A DNA stretch of 64,000 nt from an uncultured Rickettsiales bacterium (lineage in GTDB: Bacteria > Pseudomonadota > Alphaproteobacteria > Rs-D84), in NCBI GenBank assembly GCA_900550565.1, contig URSG01000002.1, forward strand, positions 1-64,000. The letters run 5' to 3'. Below are positions 27,183 to 33,895 of the stretch, piece after piece. Every line of letters begins with the position of its first letter. Position 1 is the stretch's first letter. The notes beneath the pieces were generated by a model. It saw only the letters and a program-made list of their open reading frames with translations. It ran no database searches and was not told the DNA's origin. A program made the position numbers and the translations under genes.

Positions 27183-27821
27183 TTATCCAATTACATTACG
27201 TTTTAATTTCAGCAATTCTATATACATATAGATATCAGATGCTGCATACAGCAACAATGTTATTGCCAGGTAATACACCACTGCGATTGGTGCCGCCATT
27301 GGCCAGAACAGCAATGCCACCGCCAACGCAACCAACACTATTGCCATCACCAGGTCAAAACCCCAATGCCCAAACCGCGCACGCGCCATATTGATTGCAA
27401 ATATCAACGCACGCAGTGCCTTGAACAAGAACAGCGCGACAAATATCACCGTTATCACGCGGATTGACCCCGTCGGATATATACAGAACAACACACCTAA
27501 CACCACGTTTAGCAGACCAAATATCACGTCAAACCATCCGCTGCCAACATTGCGCGACGCGATAAATCCGACGATTGTGCGATACAGTCCAAACAATCCC
27601 AATCCGATACCAATAATAAACATAAACACAGTCAGCACCGCCATCGGCTTGAACGCCATCAGTATTGCGGCGATACCGAACAACAACCCTTCGCATAACA
27701 GCAATGGTGCTGATTTATCATACAGACTCTGGACCGCTGTGGCAACGGAATCTGACGGTGTATGTTGCACACGGGTTGCGCGAACCGGCGTGGCTTTCTT
27801 AGTTGATTCTTTCTTTGGCAT
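27183..27821 (-). CDS. HdeD-like (DUF308) membrane protein
   Basis: 212 aa with six hydrophobic helices arranged as pairs after a basic cytoplasmic N-terminus (KKESTKKATPVRATR). Gly-rich helices such as FGIAAILMAFKPMAVLTVFM and WFDVIFGLLNVVLGVLFCIYP match the DUF308/HdeD repeat pattern. Role is unknown in most species; HdeD is tied to acid stress in E. coli. AGGGGGAA before the ATG at 27821 fixes this start. It is a single gene with its own terminator. Confidence 0.8.
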   Translation of the reverse strand: MPKKESTKKATPVRATRVQHTPSDSVATAVQSLYDKSAPLLLCEGLLFGIAAILMAFKPMAVLTVFMFIIGIGLGLFGLYRTIVGFIASRNVGSGWFDVIFGLLNVVLGVLFCIYPTGSIRVITVIFVALFLFKALRALIFAINMARARFGHWGFDLVMAIVLVALAVALLFWPMAAPIAVVYYLAITLLLYAASDIYMYIELLKLKRNVIG

Positions 27822-27925
27822 ATTAAATTCCCCCCTGTTTGTTATATAATAACATTGTAGTATTTTTGCACCCACGTTTCAAGTGTCGCGCATAGGTAAA
27901 AATTTCATCTGCGCCATAAAAAAAT

Positions 27926-27941
27926 CGCCCCGATTGGGGCG
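27926..27941 (-). terminator. Terminator of ssb
   Basis: CGCCCC / GGGGCG stem with a GATT-type loop; leftward T tract (ATTTTTTT). Confidence 0.85.
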
Positions 27942-27948
27942 GTTTTCA

Positions 27949-28401
27949 TTAAAACGGAATATCGTCGCCAATGTCTGCCACTGAAATTTCTTCGCGTGGT
28001 GCCGGTGCCGCTGTGTGCGCGTCATTTGTGCCTTGTGCGTCCAGACTTTTCGCACCTGCCAGAATAACCATCTGGCCAGCGAACTGGTTCAACACAACCT
28101 CGGTCGTGAAAACATCTGCGCCCTGTTGATTTTGCCATTTACGCGTGCGTAATGATCCCTCCAGATACAGCTTGGTCCCCTTTTGCAACATACGTTCTGC
28201 GACGTCAACCAAATTAGGATTGAAAATCACAACACGATGCCATTCTGTTTGTTCTTTTTGTTCGCCTGTTGCGCGGTCACGCCATCTGTCCGATGTCGCC
28301 AATGAAAAACTTACAACCTTTTGTCCGCTTTGCATTGTGCGCACCTGGGGTTCTTGGCCCACGTTGCCGACTAATATCACTTTATTTATACTGCCTGCCA
28401 T
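27949..28401 (-). CDS. ssb: Single-stranded DNA-binding protein
   Basis: 150 aa. The OB-fold begins [17 protein letters not shown] and continues with WHRVVIFN and [13 protein letters not shown]; a short Ala/Pro linker leads to the acidic C-terminal tail DIGDDIPF, which recruits repair and replication partners. AAAGGAAG lies before the ATG. It is divergent from rho. Confidence 0.96.
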   Translation of the reverse strand: MAGSINKVILVGNVGQEPQVRTMQSGQKVVSFSLATSDRWRDRATGEQKEQTEWHRVVIFNPNLVDVAERMLQKGTKLYLEGSLRTRKWQNQQGADVFTTEVVLNQFAGQMVILAGAKSLDAQGTNDAHTAAPAPREEISVADIGDDIPF

Positions 28402-28476
28402 ATTCGCTTCCTTTGTTTCATTGTATGTTTAATGAAAGCAATTACGTGAAAAAAAAGCAAGTAAAAATAACAAATC

Positions 28477-28505
28477 TTGACTTTTTGGGCAAAAAAGTGT
28501 ATAAT
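28477..28505 (+). promoter_or_regulatory. Promoter for rho
   Basis: TTGACT (28477-28482), a 17-nt spacer and extended TGTATAAT with TATAAT at 28500-28505. The leader to the ATG is about 55 nt. Confidence 0.8.
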
Positions 28506-28567
28506 TGACCCGTGAAAATGAACAGGCGGCAAATTCTTGTGCGCCATCCCCACAAAAGGATTTATTT

Positions 28568-29836
28568 ATGCATGTGAACGAATTAAAGGCGAAATCGCCC
28601 CAGCAACTGCTGAAAATGGCCGAAGATATGGGCATTGAAAACCCATCGCAATTAAACGTGCAACAGTTGCGCTTTGCTGTGATGCGCGTGTTTGCCGCCG
28701 ACAAGAAAATCACACTGATTGGCGACGGGGTTTTGGAACGTATGCAGGACGGATTTGGATTCTTGCGCGCCCCGGAAAGCAATTACTTGGCTGGGCCAGA
28801 TGATTTATACGTGTCGCCTAATTTGATTAAGAAATATGGTCTGAAAACCGGCGATTATATAGAGGGCCAAATCCAGGCACCCCAGAACGAATCCGAACGC
28901 TATTTTGCGCTGGAAACGATTGAACGCGTCAACGGTGATATGCCTGATAAATTACGTCACCGCGTGTCATTTGATGATATGACGCCACTGTATCCTGATG
29001 AAATGTTGCGTATGGAAATCCCAGACGACAAGGACAAAGGACGCAGTCTGTCCGCGCGCGTTATTGACCTGATTTCCCCAACCGGCAAGGGTCAACGCAG
29101 TCTGATTGTTGCGCCACCGCGCACAGGTAAAACCGTTATGTTGCAGAATATCGCACATTCTATTGCGACGAATTATCCAGACGTAAAACTGATTGTTTTG
29201 CTGATTGACGAACGTCCCGAAGAAGTGACTGATATGCAACGCAGCGTCAAGGGCGAGGTTATTTCATCTACGTTTGACGAACCAGCGGCACGCCATATCC
29301 AGGTGGCCGAAATGGTCATTGAAAAGGCAAAACGTTTAGTAGAGGCTGGCCAAGACGTCGTCATCTTGTTGGATTCAATCACCCGTCTGGGGCGCGCATA
29401 CAACACATGCGTCCCGTCCAGTGGCAAGGTTTTAACCGGTGGTGTTGACGCATACGCATTGCAACGCCCGAAACGTTTCTTTGGTGCGGCCCGTAATATA
29501 GAAGGTGGTGGCTCGCTGACCATCATCGCGACTGCGCTGGTTGATACTGGTTCAAAAATGGACGAAGTTATTTTTGAAGAATTCAAAGGAACCGGCAACA
29601 GTGAAATTATTCTGGACCGTAAATTGTCCGACAAACGCGTATATCCGGCGATTGATATTACAAAATCTGGTACGCGCAAAGAAGACCTGTTGGTGGGCAA
29701 AGACACACTGTCAAAAATGTATGTCTTGCGTCGCATTATCAATCCAATGGGAACATTGGAAGCGATGGAATTCTTGCTGGACAAGTTGCGTCTGACAAAA
29801 ACAAACGCTGACTTTTTCGGTTCTATGAATCAATAA
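28568..29836 (+). CDS. rho: Transcription termination factor Rho
   Basis: 422 aa. An N-terminal helical domain is followed by a cold-shock RNA-binding domain ([14 protein letters not shown]) and the RecA-like ATPase: P-loop [11 protein letters not shown], Walker [19 protein letters not shown]-loop and R-loop [31 protein letters not shown]. The hexamer terminates transcription. The ATG at 28568 follows AAAAGGA. It has its own promoter and a strong hairpin terminator. Confidence 0.97.
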   Translation: MHVNELKAKSPQQLLKMAEDMGIENPSQLNVQQLRFAVMRVFAADKKITLIGDGVLERMQDGFGFLRAPESNYLAGPDDLYVSPNLIKKYGLKTGDYIEGQIQAPQNESERYFALETIERVNGDMPDKLRHRVSFDDMTPLYPDEMLRMEIPDDKDKGRSLSARVIDLISPTGKGQRSLIVAPPRTGKTVMLQNIAHSIATNYPDVKLIVLLIDERPEEVTDMQRSVKGEVISSTFDEPAARHIQVAEMVIEKAKRLVEAGQDVVILLDSITRLGRAYNTCVPSSGKVLTGGVDAYALQRPKRFFGAARNIEGGGSLTIIATALVDTGSKMDEVIFEEFKGTGNSEIILDRKLSDKRVYPAIDITKSGTRKEDLLVGKDTLSKMYVLRRIINPMGTLEAMEFLLDKLRLTKTNADFFGSMNQ

Positions 29837-29838
29837 CA

Positions 29839-29860
29839 AACGGGGCATTGCCCCGTTTTT
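29839..29860 (+). terminator. Terminator of rho
   Basis: AACGGGGC / GCCCCGTT stem with an ATT loop, then TTTT. Confidence 0.88.
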
Positions 29861-29874
29861 AGTGGAACGATAAA

Positions 29875-30099
29875 ATGAAAATATATTTATTTGCGGCAAC
29901 GACCGCATTTTTTTTATTTGCATTTGGTTGTGGTGTCCGCATTGGCGCATTGCGCTGTGCGCGCGACGCCGGCCAACGCGCAATCACACAACAAAACAAA
30001 AACATTAAAACCCAGGTGACAGTATATGAAAAAACTATGCATACTGGCGTGCGTGATATTCGTCGCATCTTGCGCGAAAAATACACCATTGCCGAATAA
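29875..30099 (+). CDS. Small TM protein, inner-membrane spanin-like
   Basis: 74 aa. An N-terminal hydrophobic helix (about 2-20) is followed by a charged, mainly helical periplasmic-type tail (ALRCARDAGQRAITQQNKN...VRDIRRILREKY). Its last 74 nt encode, in the +1 frame, the start of a small lipoprotein. Phage Rz-type inner spanins have this layout with a nested Rz1 lipoprotein. No holin or endolysin lies nearby. The identification is by architecture, not by clear homology, and the frame could be host-derived. Confidence 0.45.
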   Translation: MKIYLFAATTAFFLFAFGCGVRIGALRCARDAGQRAITQQNKNIKTQVTVYEKTMHTGVRDIRRILREKYTIAE

Positions 30100-30211
30100 C
30101 GCTTGCGCGCCCTGTATTCCGATTTACGGTCATAAAACAGATTGGGACCAAATCAGTGACGATTTGGCCCGCAATATTTACAAACATAATTTGATGTGCA
30201 ACGAAATTTAA
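30026..30211 (+). CDS. Small lipoprotein, outer-membrane spanin-like
   Basis: 61 aa. A lipoprotein signal (MKKLCILACVIFVASCAK) has a lipobox VASC with the modified Cys at 16, followed by a short Pro/Cys-containing segment (NTPLPNNACAPCIPIYG) and a helical tail ending CNEI. AGGTGA lies 6-7 nt before the ATG, inside the upstream gene, so it is translated. It overlaps that gene by 74 nt in another frame, the classic Rz/Rz1 arrangement. Its stop overlaps the convergent arginase stop by 4 nt. Confidence 0.6.
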   Translation: MKKLCILACVIFVASCAKNTPLPNNACAPCIPIYGHKTDWDQISDDLARNIYKHNLMCNEI

Positions 30212-31050
30212 TCCGCCAACGCAATGCCCACCAGTTCACGAACAATTTGCGCGCTTTGTTCATCGTCGTCGCGTGGCGCATATTCCACAAATTCAAAACT
30301 GTGCGCATCAGGCGCGAATGCGTGTACCAACTGGCGCGCCGTGTCCAGCGACAAACCGTCTGGTTCCGGCACCAACACAGATTTAAATACGTCCGCATCA
30401 ATCGCGTCAAAATCAAACGATACAACGTATGGCCGATCATCAATTTGGCGAATAACTTCGCCTATGACGGCGTCAACTTTTTCCGGCGTGTCTAAATCCA
30501 GTGGCGTGCGCATAAATATATTATTTTGGTTCACGCATTCAATTTCTGCTGGTTCGTATGAACGCGTCCCCAGGTAAAAAACATTTTCCGGGCGCAATGC
30601 CGGCACGCGTGATTGCAGTCCCAACCAACGCTGGTCGCCTGTTCCCAACAATGCGCGAACATTTGTTCCGTGTGGCGCGCCAGACGCCTGGGCGCGCGAT
30701 GATTCAGGACTGTGAATATCCAAATGCGCGTCAATGTATATCAAACACAAATCTTGGTCCTGGATTCTGTCTGCCAACGCCGCAAAATGCCCAAAGTTGA
30801 CCGAATGATCGCCACCAATTAAAACGTGCGATGCGCTGGGGGTCTGGGCATAAATTTTACGCTGAATCAAAAAGTTTTCACCGAATCTGTCGTTGTTCCA
30901 TAATTCAGTGTCGCACGCATCGGCGGACACAATCGTCCACTTTGCATCAGGGAACATTTTTTGCACCGCCGCCGGGGCCAACGCCGGGCCACCGTCAACT
31001 AACTTTGCGGTCGCACCGCGTCCATACTCAATACCAAACAAAGATTTCAT
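30208..31050 (-). CDS. Arginase/agmatinase-family ureohydrolase
   Basis: 280 aa. The binuclear manganese site is complete: H82 in GGDHS, D107/H109/D111 in DAHLDIH, and D213/D215 in SFDFDAIDAD. The family hydrolyses guanidino compounds (arginine, agmatine, formiminoglutamate or guanidinobutyrate), and the substrate is not resolved by eye. It is unusual that the gene starts inside an ATGA overlap with a Cys/Arg-rich protein gene (31047-31850), so it is translationally coupled to it. It ends convergently against the spanin-like lipoprotein with no terminator visible. Confidence 0.87.
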   Translation of the reverse strand: MKSLFGIEYGRGATAKLVDGGPALAPAAVQKMFPDAKWTIVSADACDTELWNNDRFGENFLIQRKIYAQTPSASHVLIGGDHSVNFGHFAALADRIQDQDLCLIYIDAHLDIHSPESSRAQASGAPHGTNVRALLGTGDQRWLGLQSRVPALRPENVFYLGTRSYEPAEIECVNQNNIFMRTPLDLDTPEKVDAVIGEVIRQIDDRPYVVSFDFDAIDADVFKSVLVPEPDGLSLDTARQLVHAFAPDAHSFEFVEYAPRDDDEQSAQIVRELVGIALAD

Positions 31051-31850
31051 TTATACGACTCCACTATGCTCTGGGCAGCGTTTTTTATTTTTTGCAGCGA
31101 TGTTTCATACGTCGCACAGTCGCGCGCGATTTCTGAACGATATGCGTCACGCAGGTTTGCCGCCATATAAAAACACCCACGCAAATGCTGCACACAATAA
31201 TCATGACCTGTGGCAAACGCGTTTTGACCGCGCACCCTGCTTTCAGTTCCGGCCCAGTCAATATTTAGCGCGTCGTCCAGTTTTTCCCATGAATTTTCAC
31301 CTGAATATTTACCAACAGCGTCCATCCAATACTGATTCATTTCTGCATCAGTCCAATTTTTCTTGGTCCGCATAGTCAGGATTTTTTTTATCAGCGTGTC
31401 AATATCCGTCTGGTATTTCGCATCAATCTGCGCCAGGCTGGCACTGCAATAACAGCGATTGTATGCCGTATTTTCACGCTGGCAATATCCGTTCATACAT
31501 TCTGTATAATCCGCCAAACACCGCACAGACGATATTGCAGTGCCGTCTGTTGCGATTGTGTTATTCGTCGTGGTATTGACCCGATTCACCGTGGTTGCGT
31601 CATCGCGACCGCCACGCGCAACCACGCGGCGCGCCGAAACGCCACGTGACGTATTCCCAGTTGCCGTCCGCGTTGCCGAATTTGTCGCACTGCGCGCAGA
31701 CATTCCACGCGCAACCACGCGACGGGTATTTGCGACCCCAGAATTTGTTGCCGACGCCACTGGTGCAACCGCCCCAGTCTGTGTCACCGCCGCGCGCGCC
31801 GCCCCAGACGTCCCACGTGGCACAACACGACGGGTAAAACTTTCTATCAT
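31047..31850 (-). CDS. Cys-containing protein with RRVVxRG repeats, unknown
   Basis: 267 aa. The N-terminal third is low-complexity Ser/Thr/Ala/Arg with three copies of an RRVV(P/A)RG motif (residues about 7, 43 and 74). From about 108 a domain begins with CLADYTECMNGYCQREN...CYCSASLAQID and continues helical with further Cys. This looks like an exported protein, but no signal peptide is encoded here; a signal-peptide ORF ends at its start (ATGA overlap at 31847-31850). The first codons (MIESFT) lie inside a 35-bp inverted repeat. It may be a passenger separated from its export signal by a DNA rearrangement. Confidence 0.65.
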   Translation of the reverse strand: MIESFTRRVVPRGTSGAARAAVTQTGAVAPVASATNSGVANTRRVVARGMSARSATNSATRTATGNTSRGVSARRVVARGGRDDATTVNRVNTTTNNTIATDGTAISSVRCLADYTECMNGYCQRENTAYNRCYCSASLAQIDAKYQTDIDTLIKKILTMRTKKNWTDAEMNQYWMDAVGKYSGENSWEKLDDALNIDWAGTESRVRGQNAFATGHDYCVQHLRGCFYMAANLRDAYRSEIARDCATYETSLQKIKNAAQSIVESYK

Positions 31851-31866
31851 ACAGGTATATGAGTAA
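31832..31866. repeat. Inverted repeat, left copy (35 bp perfect)
   Basis: A perfect 35-nt reverse-complement match to 32019-32053. It contains the end of the small signal-peptide ORF, the ATGA overlap and the first codons of the downstream gene. Confidence 0.93.
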
Positions 31867-32026
31867 TTTTATTCGTCAGATACGGATACATATTATTGTA
31901 TGAAGTAGCGCTGACATAATCAGATGCAACCGTCCCAGTTGGCACACGCCCAGTTGCACAAAGACCAGCCCCTGCGCCCCCTGCAAGAATAATAAACACG
32001 GCCAAAAATCGGACAATCTTACTCAT
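31847..32026 (-). CDS. Short signal-peptide ORF inside the inverted-repeat segment
   Basis: 59 aa. It has a clear signal peptide (MSKIVRFLAVFIILAGGAGA, then GLCA) followed by about 35 residues, RVPTGTVASDYVSATSYNNM and on to the end, and stops at TGA overlapping the next ATG. Its start codon and ribosome site (ACAGGTAT before ATG) lie in the right repeat copy and its last codons in the left copy. If the segment inverted, the same start would read only about 14 codons (MSNFIRQIRIHIIV) before a stop. It is either a truncated secreted protein or the upstream cistron of the arginase operon. Confidence 0.5.
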   Translation of the reverse strand: MSKIVRFLAVFIILAGGAGAGLCATGRVPTGTVASDYVSATSYNNMYPYLTNKITHIPV

Positions 32027-32053
32027 ATACCTGTATGATAGAAAGTTTTACCC
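32019..32053. repeat. Inverted repeat, right copy (35 bp perfect)
   Basis: Reverse complement of 31832-31866; the two enclose 152 bp. It supplies the ribosome site and start codon of the signal-peptide ORF. Confidence 0.93.
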
Positions 32054-32084
32054 CCCACGTTCAAGCATAAAATAATATAAACAT

Positions 32085-32112
32085 TTGCAATTCAAAAAAA
32101 TGCTGTTATAAT
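32085..32112 (+). promoter_or_regulatory. Promoter for tRNA-Pro
   Basis: TTGCAA (32085-32090), a 16-nt spacer and TATAAT (32107-32112), 12 nt before the tRNA. Confidence 0.7.
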
Positions 32113-32123
32113 CTGTGTCGTTT

Positions 32124-32200
32124 CGGGGCGTAGCTCAGTCTGGTAGAGTGCTTGCTTTGGGAGCAAGATGTCGAAGGTTCGAACCCTTTCGCCCCGACCA
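32124..32200 (+). tRNA. tRNA-Pro (anticodon TGG)
   Basis: A 77-nt cloverleaf: acceptor CGGGGCG / CGCCCCG, D-arm with GCTCAGTCTGGTAGAGT, anticodon loop TTTGGGA reading TGG, T-arm GAAGGTTCGAACCCTTT, discriminator A and encoded CCA. Confidence 0.97.
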
Positions 32201-32210
32201 TGAATAAAAA

Positions 32211-32238
32211 AACGGTATCATCAGATACCGTTTTTTTA
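32211..32238 (+). terminator. Terminator of tRNA-Pro
   Basis: AACGGTATC / GATACCGTT stem with an ATCA loop and a T7 tract. Confidence 0.9.
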
Positions 32239-32509
32239 TTCATTGATTGAGTGTGTGGGATTCGAACCTTCGGGAAAGAAGGTTCGAACCGCAGGCACAA
32301 GGCAGACGGCAGTATGCTGGTTCGCGTCAGCGAATGTGCCAAGGTCGGCATCAGCCAATCCTTTCGCCCCACGGCGGACGAGAACGAGTGCCCCACAGGC
32401 ACGGCGCATTTATGCGCCAGCCGAGGGAATCTTTCGCCCTATTTCACTTTGGGTCGTTTTTTATTTTTTTCCGTGTGACGCGGATTCAAATTTAGTTCTT
32501 TTGCTTTTT
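32239..32509. other. Gene-free stretch with tRNA T-arm-like hairpin
   Basis: No credible gene. It contains a perfect 11-bp hairpin TTCGAACCTTC / GAAGGTTCGAA (32261-32288), which resembles two facing tRNA T-arms, and a copy of CCTTTCGCCCC as at the tRNA-Pro 3' end (near 32359). GC content is higher than in other gaps here. It looks like debris of tRNA-targeted insertion or of an old tRNA gene. Confidence 0.5.
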
Positions 32510-32520
32510 TGTGATATAAT
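32510..32520 (+). promoter_or_regulatory. Extended -10 promoter for the HExxH protein
   Basis: TGTGATATAAT, 21 nt before the ATG at 32541; the -35 is poor. Confidence 0.5.
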
Positions 32521-32540
32521 TTGTGCAAAGGCAAAAAGAT

Positions 32541-33551
32541 ATGGTTAAACAAAATATTGAAATTCAAAACGCACGGCAAACTGTTGATTTATTAAAATTG
32601 TATTCCGCCGCAAAAAAACAAGACGAACAAGACGCCTTGTTGGAACAAATTCATTTCGTAAATTATTGGGCCTATGTATTACTGACAAAATACGATTATG
32701 ATGCGGTTGATTTGGCAGACAAAATAAACCAGGCCATCAAACTGGACGCGTTTCGTCCAAAAAATATGTCTGTGGTTCAAATGGCAATCAGTCATGACCT
32801 GGAATATATCAATGGCGATTTTAATACGTTTGACCAGAAATTAAGCCAGATGGAAAAAACCAACCAGGCCCCTGAAAAAATCCGCGATCGTTTAAAATGT
32901 GGGATTGGCAATATACGTATTCTGGCAGAACAGTTTTCTGTGGATTGGATTCAGCGGTTAAAAAAACACCCAAAATTAGTTAACGCCGCCCGTAATGCGA
33001 ACAAAGATACCGCCGTGGGCGCATATAATAAACTGTTCGCCGCACTGACCCAAGATTTTTGCCAAGAATATAATTGCCTTATAGAATCCCAGGTCGTGAC
33101 CACCTGGACCGCCCCCGATGGCACACCTGATACAAAATCTAAACGCCACGGATGCCACCAAGAGGCATACAGTTTAAGTTTATCTGACAACCTGTCAAAA
33201 ACAGAACGCGATAAAATCATTGCGGATTTCAGTAAAAATCCCACAAAAACACCGGGGGCGCGACGCAAATCGTTTATTAAAATAAATATTACCAAGGCCC
33301 ACCAGGACATTCCAGATTCAACAGATTTCTTTTATCACATGATAAGTTTATTTGCACACGAAATGCATCACGCATTGGATTACCAAAATCCACGCGCAGG
33401 CGCACTGGGGCCACAAATAAATAACATTGACAAAAAACATTATAAAAGTTCATCACAAGATACAAAGGCGTATTATGAATCGGCCACAGAAATCAGTTCG
33501 TATGAAATACAACGCCAATTATTCAATCAATTAAAAAACACGCGTTTTTAA
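32541..33551 (+). CDS. Putative HExxH zinc metalloprotease, family not recognised
   Basis: 336 aa, mostly helical and highly charged, without a signal peptide or membrane helix. A C-terminal zinc motif H273-E-M-H-H277 occurs in FAHEMHHALDYQNPRAG, and a downstream acidic stretch (YYESATEISSYE) could provide the third ligand. The N-terminal 150 residues look like an alpha-helical repeat region. AAAGG lies 9 nt before the ATG at 32541. Nothing in the neighbourhood suggests a substrate. It could be an intracellular or effector-type peptidase. Confidence 0.6.
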   Translation: MVKQNIEIQNARQTVDLLKLYSAAKKQDEQDALLEQIHFVNYWAYVLLTKYDYDAVDLADKINQAIKLDAFRPKNMSVVQMAISHDLEYINGDFNTFDQKLSQMEKTNQAPEKIRDRLKCGIGNIRILAEQFSVDWIQRLKKHPKLVNAARNANKDTAVGAYNKLFAALTQDFCQEYNCLIESQVVTTWTAPDGTPDTKSKRHGCHQEAYSLSLSDNLSKTERDKIIADFSKNPTKTPGARRKSFIKINITKAHQDIPDSTDFFYHMISLFAHEMHHALDYQNPRAGALGPQINNIDKKHYKSSSQDTKAYYESATEISSYEIQRQLFNQLKNTRF

Positions 33552-33592
33552 CGCGCAACAAATATGAATATTTCAGTGGATTTTATAATAAA

Positions 33593-33617
33593 CATCGGGG
33601 GCAAAATACCCCCGATG
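33593..33617. terminator. Hairpin terminator between convergent genes
   Basis: CATCGGGGG / CCCCCGATG, a 9-bp perfect stem with a 7-nt loop. It serves the HExxH gene on the right strand or the small ORF on the left strand; T tracts are modest. Confidence 0.7.
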
Positions 33618-33645
33618 CAAAATTGATGTTTAATATGGCACAAAA

Positions 33646-33804
33646 TTATTTCACACTTTGCGGACCATTATGTAAATTTACACCGCGCGCCATAAATTCG
33701 GCCGCCAAATTCACCGCCGCAATACCTTTCTTGTAGCCTGCCCCATTCGCCTTGTTTGCAACGGCGTTTGACGCAATACTAAACTTACTCACATTATCAG
33801 TCAT
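33646..33804 (-). CDS. Small 52-aa peptide, unknown
   Basis: An ORF of 52 aa, MTDNVSKFSIASNAVANKAN... ending NGPQSVK, with no Cys and no signal peptide. AGAGG lies about 10 nt before the ATG and a promoter-like TTGACA/TATAAT pair lies upstream, while a hairpin follows the stop. The surrounding 344-nt gap (33552-33895) holds only this. It is a plausible small regulatory or peptide gene, not a known family. Confidence 0.5.
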   Translation of the reverse strand: MTDNVSKFSIASNAVANKANGAGYKKGIAAVNLAAEFMARGVNLHNGPQSVK

Positions 33805-33846
33805 ATTCAATGCCTCTTGTCAAAACATCTCTCTGACAGTGGTCAG

Positions 33847-33873
33847 ATTATACCAAAAAACCTTTTTTGTCAA
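33847..33873 (-). promoter_or_regulatory. Promoter-like pair for the 52-aa ORF
   Basis: Leftward TTGACA (33868-33873), a short 15-nt spacer and TATAAT (33847-33852). A second TTGACA lies 13 nt further upstream. Confidence 0.5.
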
Positions 33874-33895
33874 GTATAATTGTCAACAATTTGAT

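Noticed and set aside
27008..27190. A leftward 60-codon frame beside the hairpin element
   Set aside because: It starts within the terminator of the DUF308 gene, lacks a ribosome site and crosses the hairpins.
32106..32402. A leftward frame antisense to tRNA-Pro with GFEPSTSCSQS-type sequence
   Set aside because: This is a well-known false protein produced by reading a tRNA gene in reverse; the tRNA is intact.
32243..32548. Three overlapping rightward frames after tRNA-Pro
   Set aside because: All three frames are open over the same GC-richer stretch with no ribosome site or recognisable domains.
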